From contig OX337241.1 of NCBI GenBank assembly GCA_946965045.2, forward strand, positions 372,001 to 436,000: a DNA stretch of 64,000 nt, in the 5' to 3' direction. Origin of the DNA: Epithemia pelagica. Lineage: Eukaryota; Bacillariophyta; Bacillariophyceae; Surirellales; Surirellaceae. Shown piece by piece: positions 23,301 through 32,890 of this stretch; positions within the stretch are counted from its first letter, which is position 1, and each line of letters starts with the position of its first letter. Below the pieces are notes generated by a model, which had not been told where the DNA came from, did not search any database, and worked only from the letters and a program-made list of their open reading frames with translations. A program made the position numbers and the translations under genes.

Positions 23301-24040
23301 TCTGGTTGTGGCTGTGTAGCAACCTCGTGGGAGTGTCGTCGTATTCGAGCCACATGGTCCAAGGCTTGTTGCAACCCAGGCCATGGACGATGCCGGGATC
23401 CATTGGGTGCGGCTCCTTTCTCGTCTGTTTCGTTCTGGTCGTTTTCGGCATGGTTCTGGGGGACGCGGGAACCATGACGAGACTGACGAGAAGAATACGT
23501 GGCTTGCACATGAATGGAATGAGAGGAGAGTCTTGTCTTGTTTCCGTCGTCCTCTTTGTCGTCATGGAAATGATCCGGCTGGTGGAGGGTCGGACAAGAA
23601 CAGCTCGTCGTGGGGGAAGAACGAGGAACGTCGTCTTGTGGTTGTGGTTGTGGGGAACTTTGGGTGTGCCTCCTATTCCAATCAGAGTCTTGTCGTCGTT
23701 GTCGTGATGGCAATTCGGGGGGACACAGGTCGGCCAACCTCAAGGCATTCTCGACCAAACCGAGCCACGAATCATGAAAATGACGATGAGGAGCAGTCGG
23801 GTAGTGATCACGAGCATCCCACTCCTCCTCCAGCTTGTTCGTGTGGTGGTGGTTGGCATGCTCTAGGGCACTGTCCTCGGAATGCTTCTCGACGGCGTCT
23901 TGTCGTGGTGGTGGTGGTTTTTGTGGATCTTCCCACTCTTTTTTTTTGCGAAACTTGAAACGACGACCACGACCAGGATATATTGCTCGTGGAGTTACCT
24001 TATTGTCGGTGGTGCTGGTCCAGCAGTTCGTTGGGTCCAT
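20354..24040 (-). CDS. Very large right-handed beta-helix protein (pectate-lyase-like fold)
   Basis: The first ATG of the frame is at 24040, giving 1228 aa. A segment like the start of many parallel beta-helix enzymes is visible (GSRHRPWPGLQQALDHVARI, then VWLHEGIYELTRPLVL and SAWIVGSRRV). Low-complexity Asn/Asp/Ser-rich inserts interrupt the middle. The C-terminal half shows regular beta-helix coils: VEDVTIQNLGF, VSNITIRHCRF, TRHVTIEHNSF, YTVIQHNLM, MTTIRNNIMF, GDIVEGNLIF, PRIIRHNLIF, WYHIYRNVFYD and DSVFEDNLVLS. This spacing is typical of beta_helix repeats found in pectate lyases, alginate epimerases and other carbohydrate-active proteins. Substrate and catalytic residues cannot be assigned. 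No signal peptide is obvious at this start, which is odd for such a protein; a GTAACT about 45 nt downstream of the ATG could be a donor of a missed intron. Confidence 0.75.
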   Translation of the reverse strand: MDPTNCWTSTTDNKVTPRAIYPGRGRRFKFRKKKEWEDPQKPPPPRQDAVEKHSEDSALEHANHHHTNKLEEEWDARDHYPTAPHRHFHDSWLGLVENALRLADLCPPELPSRQRRQDSDWNRRHTQSSPQPQPQDDVPRSSPTTSCSCPTLHQPDHFHDDKEDDGNKTRLSSHSIHVQATYSSRQSRHGSRVPQNHAENDQNETDEKGAAPNGSRHRPWPGLQQALDHVARIRRHSHEVATQPQPEQHKPTTRSTHSTANGTHSGTTVCCSCIHVWLHEGIYELTRPLVLHGPWHSHVTIQAMPGHSAWIVGSRRVVTTAKAITTKPTRKRTAQSPQLARRGHTNSRRNSSSSTGKLPQKQQQTQRPTTRNKKRESNTIYALDLRDWWLEWNRKTHSQSASSASETRMGGGDNDLQQQSRDDDPKDTNKKNDDHSSVHDVDVPKLVSLFAGHHDNDESIRYVRARWPNANPELDQWGYASPHKLQYSIDSAAVVEWHRPPPGRPPQFTWINFDTPSNNSSSVPRKNNSAMSGYNGYASGVGGVCVDMWGPFPSYWCSNHSQGGWAEVDQECAQTGHLQLPLSMTYNLTALQERPDYPHHYPHDDRNHQHGPNWTGGIVHAWHSQTWSMHMFEITHQDHGLDPAPNGPTTGRLQFAPGGGRQGGRNWCRCDQCTYAASWCGQHDATQPWKDTRLISGTWMVENVLDELDQPGEYFLDRQDLILYVIPNKTRITDSHDDENNDTTNKNDHSTDSNQDTNDTHTVNNDEWVQDFRLGWLERLLDLRDGVEDVTIQNLGFRETASTYLAPDWSAPSGGDWSLHRNGAIFLQNVSNITIRHCRFEKLDGTAIFLSQKTRHVTIEHNSFGWLGENAIATWGETKDYDGTEENFPMYTVIQHNLMRELGIYQKQSSAVGQCKAAMTTIRNNIMFNMPRAAINFNDMLGGGDIVEGNLIFNTCRESGDHGPSNTWDRQPFLTTLRYGTDTPSFDPIPRIIRHNLIFANYGASQGVDNDDGSSWYHIYRNVFYDAKGFKMDYGGHDSVFEDNLVLSYGLNHSDCFEVANFLPGHGHAMRRNKCLVGLQGDSHPYHQGCGDPMCSEHSSMFRPPLLLSQSPRRRMKQQHNDSPKSRSRSRKSHHHSSWRNASAALVIVGTMYSACENSSFGLSSNQYYTPTGSAAIQCNGQLFDLETVQRHFSLEQGSTVQALPTNTTSTIVEWVWETLIDDKSRRN

Positions 24041-24109
24041 TCCTGTTCTTTCGAACGGCAACAACTATACCACAGCGCTCCACAGAACCACACACAACAC
24101 AACACAAAA

Positions 24110-24793
24110 ATGTCCCACAACATGTCCAACCACAACCACAACGAAGTACCACGACCACCACTGCCCAACCGTCCCAATGATTCTACGTATTGGGTGATTC
24201 CGGGACGATTCTTGGCCGGAGAATATCCAGCCGTAGTACACGGTGACGAACAAGCCTCGCGTGTGAAATTGCGTCGTTATTTGCAAGTCTCGGGTATCAC
24301 GCACGTGTTGGATTTGACCCGACCCGGAGAATGCACCGACTATCATACCTGGCTGTGGCAAGAAGCGGCGGCCCTCCAACAAACCGTGACGGTCGAACGC
24401 ATCTCCATTCCGGATTATGACATTCCGTCCTCTCCAGACGTGATGATGGAAATTTTGAATCGATTGGATGCCATTCTCTCGAATAATCCCAACAATCGCG
24501 TCTATGTCCATTGTCGAGGAGGTATTGGTCGCACGGGAACCGTCGTGGGATGCTTCTTGGCACGACAATTCTGGAACCAACACCAACAACAACCGCAAAC
24601 TCCCAGGATGCTGCAAGACATTGGAATGCGGGCCTGGCACGAAACCAATCGCCTGTTTCAAGCATCGGCTCAAAGTCGTGCGGCTACGGGACAACCAATC
24701 CAATCGCCCGAAACCATTCCCCAACAACGCTACGTTGTAAATTGGCCCATGTACGAACAACAACAACAAGAACAACAACAACAATCGTCCTGA
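24110..24793 (+). CDS. Tyrosine/dual-specificity protein phosphatase
   Basis: ATG 24110 was chosen because the upstream extension has UTR-like composition and would overlap the neighbouring gene. The product is 227 aa. The active-site loop VHCRGGIGRTG matches HCxxGxxRT/S of the Cys-based phosphatases (Cys nucleophile, Arg phosphate binder). PDYDIPSSP, 40-odd residues before it, is the expected general-acid loop. WVIPGRFLAGEYPAV at the N-terminus is the usual opening of the small DSP/CDKN3-like group. A Gln-rich tail ends the protein. It is soluble and intronless. Its start codon lies 69 bp from that of the beta-helix gene on the other strand, so the two must share a very short promoter or have overlapping leaders. 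Confidence 0.85.
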   Translation: MSHNMSNHNHNEVPRPPLPNRPNDSTYWVIPGRFLAGEYPAVVHGDEQASRVKLRRYLQVSGITHVLDLTRPGECTDYHTWLWQEAAALQQTVTVERISIPDYDIPSSPDVMMEILNRLDAILSNNPNNRVYVHCRGGIGRTGTVVGCFLARQFWNQHQQQPQTPRMLQDIGMRAWHETNRLFQASAQSRAATGQPIQSPETIPQQRYVVNWPMYEQQQQEQQQQSS

Positions 24794-25460
24794 TTCTACG
24801 GATACATTGTGAATTGACCCGTATACGAGAACACCAACACCCACACCACGCCCCAGTCGCAACAAGAATCAAAGAACTAGTTCCATACGAAAGAGAGAGA
24901 GAGAGAGAGTCGTTGGGGTTTGAAACCCTGGATCCAGAAGCGAATGATTCTTTGATACCAATGAATGGATTCTGTGAAACCAACAAGACAGTGCGAAAAC
25001 ACCAGAACATTAGTAGTAGTGCCATTGTGGTCTTCTCTTGAGGAACGCGCAAGTAAAACGTTCTATTATATTTACTGGTTGAGCGTCTCCGAGTACCATC
25101 TTATACATTCATCTCCTTGTATTAACAGCCGACCAACTCTCTCAACATATATAGGTGACAGCACGCACTGAAGGACCCCAAATAAAACGAACCACAACGA
25201 TTTGAGCAGGACAATGCAATTGTCGTAGTAGTAGTAGTCAACAAGAACCATTCGAGTAGTAGGATCCGGAACAAGCCAAACACTGTGTCGGTTCCAGATG
25301 GCGCGTTTGAAACGTGAATTGTGCCACGCGGCAATTTTGGTTCCAACCAACTACCACTATCGAAAACGTCTTGTTCCCATTCCGAATCATACGAATCTCT
25401 TTCGTACCGTGTGGTGTCACGACCGTTTCGTTTCATCTCCGTCTCATTATCATCATCATC
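24794..25460. other. Intergenic stretch with a GA microsatellite
   Basis: About 670 bp. A GA-repeat lies at about 24890-24910. The rest is unremarkable and should include the promoter of the J-like gene. Confidence 0.4.
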
Positions 25461-27769
25461 ATGTCCACAACACCCACGACTCTGGACAAGAGCTGGGGGT
25501 ACACTCGACTCTGCTTCATGATGGTACTTGGTCCACCACTTGTCGTGATCCATATCTCGTGGTGCAGCAGCATTCTGAATGGTAAGACACTGTAGGTCGG
25601 ATGTTATCGTGGTGGTGTTGTACTGGCAGAGGGTTTCTCGACCTTATGTGCCACCATGGGTTCTTGGCACAAAACAACAGGATCGCTCCACCCTGTCCGT
25701 GTTGTGAGTGATGTGGGATTGCATCTCACACTGTGCCATATGCTCTATATGACTGTCTGTGGATCCCATTCTCTCTTTATCTCATCGGCAGCCAACTCCA
25801 CCAACCTGTCTCGAGGGGCACAACTCGTGTGGACCCTGTGTCATGTTTGCCTTTACATTACCAGTAAGTGAGAATTGGCTGGATGTGCATGCATCCGCTT
25901 TCCATTCACGTGTCGTACTCGGTTGATTGTTGGTATCGTTCTTTGATTGCTCACTGGAGGTCTCTCTCTTGTTCTCTTGTACCGTTCAAATCACGGAGAG
26001 CAGATTGGATCGAACTTGGCATGTACATGGCACAACGACTCAAGAATCATCCCATCTCGCATCCTTCGTCCACTTGTAATCCCGGGACGGTTCCTCCCAG
26101 TTGTAACGAGCGCATGATGCGTGATGCAAGTGTACGGGACACTGCCAACCTGTGCTCCGACCACAATAAGAATAATAAAAAGAAGAAGAAAGACGAGGGA
26201 AACCAGCACAATGACCAGGACAACAACAACAACGACGACGACGACGAAGAAGAAGAATGGTCCCTGATTCATGGAGGAGGAGAACCGTCCTTGTTTCCAG
26301 CATCCAACCAACCAAAACTACGAAACAATGCACAAAATAATGTCATGAAAAAGGAACAGACAAGTACGGTGGACAAATCACTGCCATCATCCACAGTGGA
26401 CCCACCAAGAGACACTGTGCAGTCTTCCAGTAGCCAAATCCGCAGCGACCAAGGCAAGAGATCCATTGTGACCAACTCGAGTGATAAAGTTGCCACCCAA
26501 ACGTCGTCATCCTCCGATACTATCATGTCCAAACACCCCATGGTGGAGGAATTTCTCTGGGCCATTCGATGGATCACCCAGATTCTGATCACCCTCCTTT
26601 TCGTTATTCCTTGGGTGCTAGGATCTATGCGGTCCAGCTGGCTGGTTCCTTATTCCTGGTTGCACCATCCTCCTCGAGCAGCCCCGTCCTTCTTTGTGGA
26701 ATATTCCCGAACCGAGCTTCGTCAGAATCCCGAGGCTCGTCGAGCGGCGCAACAACTCTTTGTGGAAGCGTCCCACGCCTATCAAACCTTGATCACGGCC
26801 ACGCCCAATGAATTGCAAGCTCACATCGCGGAGTGGCACCGTCCACCTCGCCCTTGTGACACTTGGTTCCTCCTCCCTACACTGCTTCGCGTGGTCGTTT
26901 GGACGTGTACGGCCCTCTTGGTCGCGCGCACCATGGTGTATTGGTACTCTTGCAGGATCCAGACGGCCGTTGTCAACCAGCCATTGGACGTTCCTCCAAA
27001 GGAAACCAACAACAAGAATGATAGTCGTTCGACCAACGTCACAAAAAAGGACAGGGACCCGAACAAAACGAGTGCCAACGCATCCATCCTCCCCAAACAC
27101 TGCAACAACAACAACAACAACAACAATAGTTGCAGCGCTATCCAGCCGGCGGGTGAGGCTCATAACGACGACAAAAATGATAGTCCTTCGACAAACGTCA
27201 CAAAGGACACGGACCAGACAACGAGTGCAGACGCATCCATTCTCCCCAAACACTGCAACAGCAACAACAGCGCTCTCCATCCGGCCGGTGAGGCCCGTAA
27301 CTTGATATCCAATCAGGACTCTTTTCGTTCCGAACACACATCGAAAGAAGAAACCAAAGGGCAACCACCACCACAAACGATTTCTCTCGACAACTCGTCC
27401 CATTCCAGAATCCTTGGAATCTCCTCCAGCTACTGGTCTTACTTCCAACAACACACCCACAGTATTCTTATTTTTATTTGGAACACAGTGGTCTATTGGA
27501 ATGCACAAACCACAAAGGTGATGGAGCATTGGATGTACCACAATGGTCGTTTCACCCCGTGTCTGATGGTGCTCAGTGTCCTGCTAAGTCACTTGTTGGT
27601 GCCGTGGATCGACTCCTTGTGGAACCTGGATCCGTGTCGTCACACGACGGACCACCCGAATCCCTTTGTGGCACTGCACATGGAGGAGCCCACAACCGAC
27701 TTGGATCTCATCAAGCAAGCCTATCGCAAACTCTCCCTCCTCTATCATCCGGATTTTTATTCCGAGTAG
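25461..27769 (+). CDS. Multi-pass membrane protein with a truncated J domain (three exons)
   Basis: Exons 25461-25581, 25681-25863 and 26004-27769 join in phase across GTAAGA and GTAAGT donors and CAG acceptors (introns 99 and 140 nt), giving 689 aa. The first acceptor could instead be at 25629; the second has a 3-nt NAGNAG alternative. Hydrophobic segments occur in exon 1 (FMMVLGPPLVVIHI), exon 2 (two), and around IRWITQILITLLFVIPWVLG, LLRVVVWTCTALLVAR and [20 protein letters not shown] Lys- and acid-rich stretch and two copies of a roughly 50-residue polar repeat lie between them. The end, [20 protein letters not shown] followed by AYRKLSLLYHPD, is helices I-II plus HPD of a J domain, which then stops (FYSE). 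Helices III-IV are absent. It might still touch Hsp70 at a membrane. Most of exon 3's end is duplicated at 57 kb. Confidence 0.65.
27017..27300 (+). repeat. Two-copy internal repeat in the J-like gene (159-bp offset)
   Basis: AATGATAGT(C)...AACGTCAC occurs at 27017 and again 159 bp later at 27176. Both copies encode NDS.STNVTK...SILPKHCN...PAGEA. The copies differ by point changes and Asn-codon number, so this is an in-frame tandem duplication within the coding region. Confidence 0.7.
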
Positions 27770-28664
27770 CTGTGTAATCTATAAAAAGACGTTTCGCCTG
27801 TACTAAACTAGTACCTCCCAAAGTCCGACCATTTTCCAAGAGATATCATAATAGATGAGGAACCAACGACGAGCACTTCTCCTTTTGTCTCGTTCGAGTT
27901 TGTCAAACGGCAATCAACTCCTCATGTCCTCATGGTGAAATCGCTGTGAGTATGACGTACCTCTGCAAGGAATCATCCCGAATCCCGACAGAAAATTCAA
28001 AACGTCCGGGTCCTTAATGCTCTTCATCCTTTTGTCTTTTGTGTCTTGTGTCGCCTTTGTATTCTTCAACAAGGAAGACTTAACAGCACAATTTCTGAGG
28101 TGTACGTCAGCCAATTCCACCGTCTCTTATTCTTTCTTGAATCTTGAAGCAGGGTCCAATCAGTGTACTAGTTACCAGTGCGAGTACGAGTGCTACTCGT
28201 ATGTGATCAAGATTCGAGTACTCGTACTGGTACTCGTAGAATACACTCGGTACTCGTACCTCGTACGCGATGGGGTGTGCCGGTTGCCTCACTCGGGACT
28301 CGGTACGAGTCCCGAATACCAATACTCGTACCCAATCTGCAGAAAACTGTACTCGTGGAGTCTTGTTCCCCATACTTCATACACTTTTGACTATCGACAA
28401 TAATTGTGTACCTCCCAGCCGACATCCGAAATTGGACTCCATGCCTCAGAAATTCACGTTCACTGGGTCAGAAAAAGTGTTATGGAACTTATGGACCGAA
28501 GGGCGTCGTGGAGGGCTCAACCAAAGTGCAGAGTAACAAGGGGACGCCGAGCACCAAGCCGCGAAATCCCTTTTGGCGTGAGCTCCGTGGCTCCATTCCA
28601 CGGTCCGCGGTGTTGTGTTGCACAACCGAGCGACGTTTTGTATTCACGCCACTGGACTACCACC
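27770..28664. other. Intergenic region between the J-like gene and HSF
   Basis: About 0.9 kb. Bases 27770-27997 are 3' flank of the J-like gene that was copied together with it to 57 kb. Bases 28181-28357 hold a dense cluster of ACTCGTA/TACGAGT motifs (listed separately). The remainder should be HSF promoter and 5' UTR. Confidence 0.5.
28181..28357. promoter_or_regulatory. Cluster of ACTCGTA / TACGAGT motifs upstream of HSF
   Basis: Within about 180 bp I count roughly ten occurrences of (T)ACTCGT(A) or its complement, in both orientations, including a palindromic CGAGTACTCG. It lies 310-480 bp upstream of the HSF ATG. It could be a binding-site array or simply an expanded simple-sequence relic; the motif is not a canonical heat-shock element (nGAAn). 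Confidence 0.4.
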
Positions 28665-30299
28665 ATGGCTTCGCCTCGTCCCTCCACTGCCATGCCCCCA
28701 GCAGACGAATCGAAGGATCATGAACTCATGAAGACGACGACAACGACGACCAGTGTTGCTGCTTTGTCGGCGGATCCGCCGACGGCCCAGAAACGTCGCA
28801 AACCACGATCCAAAAAGCTGGACTTTGACTTTCCGGTGGAACCTCGGACCATTCAAGTGGTCAAGAAACCCAAAACCTTTGTCGATCATTCGTATCGAGA
28901 CTTTAGTGGTGTGCCACCCTCCCTCAAGCAACAGCAAGACGACGACGACTCAAACGCCAAGAAACCAATTTCGGAAATGACCTTTGCCGAAAAAGTCTTT
29001 GACATGTTACAGGAGGAACGCTATGCCAATTGGATTACCTGGTTGCCTCATGGCCGGGGCTTTAAAATTACCGTGCCCAAATTGCTCGAAACAAGTCGCG
29101 TCTTGCAACAATATTTTGGCCACAATCGGTACTCATCCTTTTTGCGACAACTCAACAATCATGGATTCAAACACTTGACACGGGGCATGGATCGGAATTC
29201 CTATTATCACGAATGTTTTTTGCGTGGCTTGCCCCACTTGCTTCCGTACATACCACCGGGACGCGATGCCCGACGACTCTTGCCCGATCCCGACAATGAA
29301 CCAGATTTGTACGCCATTTCAAGATTGTGTCCCCTCCCCGATCATCCAGTCCACAAGAACAAGAACGAGATGGACCCAAACACGAACAAGGACGAAACAG
29401 CACCCACTTCCACAACGTTAGCGACTGCCATGGTTCCTGCTCCGCTGAATGCTTCTTCTTCTACTATGACGACGACACCTTCTCGATCCAACCGAGAGTT
29501 GCCGCCCTTGACGGCCACCAGTCTTTCTCAGTTGGCCGGATCCTTGTCGCAAACGACTCATCCGAATCATCATACCCCAGTGAGTCTTTCGTTGCAGTCT
29601 CTTCAAGCGGCTGCTCGTGAACAACAACAACAATTGGAACAGGCTCAGGTTGCGGCTTCCTTGGAAAAGGTGGCTTCGTTGCAACAACAAGTGGCCTCCC
29701 TCGAACAAGTGGCGTCCCTGCAACAACAAGCCGCGTCCTTGGAACAAGCCGCCGCCCTCCAACAACAAGCGGCAGCTCTGCGACAACAAGTCGCCTCGCT
29801 GACCGATGCAGCAGCGTCATCGTCATCGTCTCTCCAGCAACAACAAGCCGCCGAGGCACTGCTCTTGAGCCGGCGTCCTCCCCCAGTCACTCCTAAAAGT
29901 CTGCAACAACACCAACAACAAGCCGATGTGGCTCGGTCGCTTGCAGTTCAACAGCATGTCGCCGCCCTGCAACGACAGCAGCAACAACAACAACAAACAT
30001 CTGCCGTGGCCACTGCCTTGTGGAAGGAACAAGCCGCCGATGCGTTCTCCTATTTGGCCTCCTTGGTCACTGCTGCCGCCAACCCCAAGACTGTGGTTCC
30101 CGAGCCACCACTGCGAAACGCTCGCCTCATGGACGATCCAGCCGTCCTCGCACTCTTGTTGCAGCAGCAACAGCAACAACAATCGCGTACCAATCCCTCG
30201 GTCCTGGCACTCTTGTTGCAGCAACAACAGCAGCAACAGCAATCGCGTTCCAATCCCTCGAGAGGAGGAGGGCCGTCCTCCTCCTTGTTTGGAGGATAA
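28665..30299 (+). CDS. HSF-type transcription factor with glutamine-rich tail
   Basis: ATG 28665 (context ACCATGG) gives 544 aa; the frame is open further upstream but reads like leader. Residues 105-195 are an HSF DNA-binding domain: TFAEKVFDMLQEERYANWIT, the wing and recognition region VLQQYFGHNRYSSFLRQLNN, then HGFKHLTRGMDRNSYYHECF. FxRQLNxYGF-like helices are the family hallmark. A basic stretch (KRRKPRSKK, residues 43-51) could be a nuclear signal. The second half is a long run of heptad-like QQQVASLEQ/AA(L/S)QQQ repeats (about 295-400), which replaces the usual HR-A/B oligomerisation coil and may trimerise; it is followed by pure Gln tracts. HSFs are strongly expanded in diatoms, so a heat-shock role is not implied. 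A motif cluster lies upstream. Confidence 0.9.
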   Translation: MASPRPSTAMPPADESKDHELMKTTTTTTSVAALSADPPTAQKRRKPRSKKLDFDFPVEPRTIQVVKKPKTFVDHSYRDFSGVPPSLKQQQDDDDSNAKKPISEMTFAEKVFDMLQEERYANWITWLPHGRGFKITVPKLLETSRVLQQYFGHNRYSSFLRQLNNHGFKHLTRGMDRNSYYHECFLRGLPHLLPYIPPGRDARRLLPDPDNEPDLYAISRLCPLPDHPVHKNKNEMDPNTNKDETAPTSTTLATAMVPAPLNASSSTMTTTPSRSNRELPPLTATSLSQLAGSLSQTTHPNHHTPVSLSLQSLQAAAREQQQQLEQAQVAASLEKVASLQQQVASLEQVASLQQQAASLEQAAALQQQAAALRQQVASLTDAAASSSSSLQQQQAAEALLLSRRPPPVTPKSLQQHQQQADVARSLAVQQHVAALQRQQQQQQQTSAVATALWKEQAADAFSYLASLVTAAANPKTVVPEPPLRNARLMDDPAVLALLLQQQQQQQSRTNPSVLALLLQQQQQQQQSRSNPSRGGGPSSSLFGG

Positions 30300-31492
30300 A
30301 CAGCCTTTTGCTATTTCGTTTTCCATTGATCCAAACGTACCACGGTTTTCGGTTTCCTCTCGTGTGTCGTATTGGAGAATTTCATTTTTCTGTCCGATCC
30401 GGCGGGTGTATAACTTCTGTCATCCATCCGACATTTTTTTTTCATTTTAGTTTTTACTTAAAATTATAACTCAGTTTTTTCTCTAAAAACAGTAATTATA
30501 ACGTCCATAGCAACTGTCATAACTGGCTTCGCGCGCTTCGCCCTGGCTTTGGCTTGATACTTGATACGGAGCACGACGCGAAGAAATCCCACACAAGGAT
30601 GAACAGTGAACACACACGTGAAACAGAAAAAAACATGCACAAACACAAGACAAGTGGCAATGGCCCACAACAAGGAAAGCTCTTAGTACATTGACTGAAC
30701 CTAAAATACAAGCATAGTCAACTCTATATGTATCTAGGTACTCCTCCTATTTGTTTAGGCTTCCTGGCCCTATCCATTGTATTGTGTCCTTCCTTAGACT
30801 CTGATGTCGTCCACACACTGGTTGATTGTCATCTTGTCATTTTTCATCCTTCTTCTCATTCGGTTGATTGCCGCGTTTACTGATGATCCAGGGGGTAGAT
30901 CTTGACAGTAGTATTCATGCTATGGTCATTCATTTTGCTGGATTGTTCGATTTTGTTGCAGCCCCATTGTCATTTCTTGTTGTTCGTCGAATAGTGAGAA
31001 GTGAGACGATTCATGGCACAAAATACGAGGCGAGGCCGGCGTTCAGATTTCAACGATCGAAGGCAGGCTGACGATTTGACATGGCAGGCGCTTTGGAAAA
31101 AAAACAAGAGGCCAAAGTTGGGCAACGCACGAAGGACAGAAAATATACACCTCTTGAATCGTTCCCATAAACCGCAGTTTCTTCTTTCTTGCCACGCATG
31201 TATATCGTTTCGTGTGGCGCACTGGACTAGGGGGAGCCTGTGTGGATTGGATCGACACTATACTAGGTCCACGATACATGGAGAGTCTCGAATCATGATG
31301 CATCCTATTACCTAGAGATAGAGATTGAGAAGAGAGGATGATGAGCAGATTAGGAATTACTCCCTAGGAGTCAGGATATCATTAGCGCTAGGGTTACCAT
31401 GCGATCTGCGTTCCGAAGTCGCGGTTTGGTCGTCTTAAAGTGATGGTATCTTTGTGGAGCATCGTCGTATCTTTTTGTGTTTCCTCTTGTCC
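30300..31492. other. Intergenic stretch
   Basis: About 1.2 kb without a supported gene or recognised RNA. AT-rich directly after HSF (30430-30500, possible 3' end). The last part should contain the MIF gene promoter. Confidence 0.4.
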
Positions 31493-32614
31493 ATGGCGTT
31501 CTACTGGTTGCCGTCCTTTTCCATGAGTCTCAATCCTTGCCGTGCGCCTCTTCTTCTTGCTGTCGTCGTATCCTTCTTCCTCTTCTTGTGGACTGATTCG
31601 GTTCAGTCCTTTTCTCCCATTCGTCCAACATTGTCCAGCATCTCAGGACCCCGTATTACTCCAACGGCTCAATCTATTCATACCATGTCCTCCTCGCTCC
31701 TCCAGGCCTCCTCCTCCTCGCCAAACAGGGATGATGAAAAAGAGGATTTTGACGACACTACCATTCGGGACCCGACGGATTCAAGTAGGGCCACCAACGA
31801 AGAATCTTCTCTTGCTGTTCATCCCTTTTGCAAATTGCCAGGCGATCCATCCTTGTTGTTGACGACCAATGTCAATTTGGGAAGCAAAAAAGTGGAACTC
31901 ATGAAAGGTAGGATAGGACAATGATGGACCACAAGCACGACACATGTGTGCCGTCGGTCGCAGTCTCATGCTCACTCTCACACACACTCTTTGCTTTGTT
32001 TGTTTGTTTGTTTTTTTTGGACATTAGCCATGTCCAAAGCCATTTCGGAATGTACTGGAAAACCAGAATCCTATGTGGGTACGTTCTATACTACTATAGA
32101 CTGTGATGGGATCGGATCCCCGAGAAGAATAGAATGAATCTCTAGAACAACAAGACATTGCACAACACAACCATTCTACTGGGTCTCGTGTGTGTGTGTT
32201 TGATATCACGTTCTCACAACATGCACCTTCTTGTTTCTATTTTTTTGGACGTTCTTTCTCATGTCCTTGTTTCTTCTTTTGGCGCTTGGTTTGATTTTGG
32301 GGTGGTGGTGGTTGTTATTATTGTGGTTCTTGTTTGGACCTGTTGTCGTCTCACACATTTATACATCTGTTTCAGCCGTTTCCATTACCGATCAAGCCAG
32401 TCTCGTGTTTGGAGGATCGGAGGATCCGGCCGCCTTGGGCGTCTTGTATTCGATTGGAGCCATTGGCAAGGAAAGCAATGGGGCCATTACCAAGGCGGTC
32501 ACCGACTTGTTGTCGGTCGATGAATTTGGTGTCGCGGAAAATCGCATTTACCTCAACTTTTTTGACATGCCACGGGCCAATGTGGGATGGAGCCGACGAA
32601 CCTTTGCGGGATAA
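31493..32614 (+). CDS. MIF: Macrophage migration inhibitory factor (MIF) homologue with a secretory/plastid-type leader (three exons)
   Basis: Exons 31493-31907, 32028-32078 and 32376-32614 join in phase (introns 120 and 297 nt), giving 234 aa. The joined region reads ELMKA-MSKAISECTGKPESYV-AVSITDQASLVFGG. It continues LYSIGAIGKESNGAITKAVT and NRIYLNFFDMPRANVGW, a full MIF/D-dopachrome tautomerase fold of about 116 residues. The catalytic Pro1 of MIF aligns with Pro119 (GDPSLLLTTNV), so it is internal here and would have to be exposed by cleavage to act as the tautomerase base. The leader carries a hydrophobic core (LLLAVVVSFFLFLW), then SVQSFSPIRP, which resembles the signal-peptide/Phe junction of diatom plastid precursors, and a Ser/Thr-rich linker. 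Plastid import is inferred, not shown. Confidence 0.85.
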
Positions 32615-32890
32615 GAATAAATAGAAAACTCCTTATCCGACACAACCAAACCTAAAAACCAAGCAACCGAAACAAGATCCAATTAAAAGAAGAAGAAGAA
32701 GAATACCACACAAGGAACGTCTACCTATATTCACAACATCATAGTAGGAATTCTCACAAACGAGAGAGAGATTCGAGGACAAAGGCCTCTACCCGAGTCG
32801 AGAAGAGTTTCTACTGGAAGCGCGATTAGGGAGACGCTTTCTAGGTCTAATCCCGGTAGCTGCCACGGGGCCGACAGCGAGTCGCCTTAC

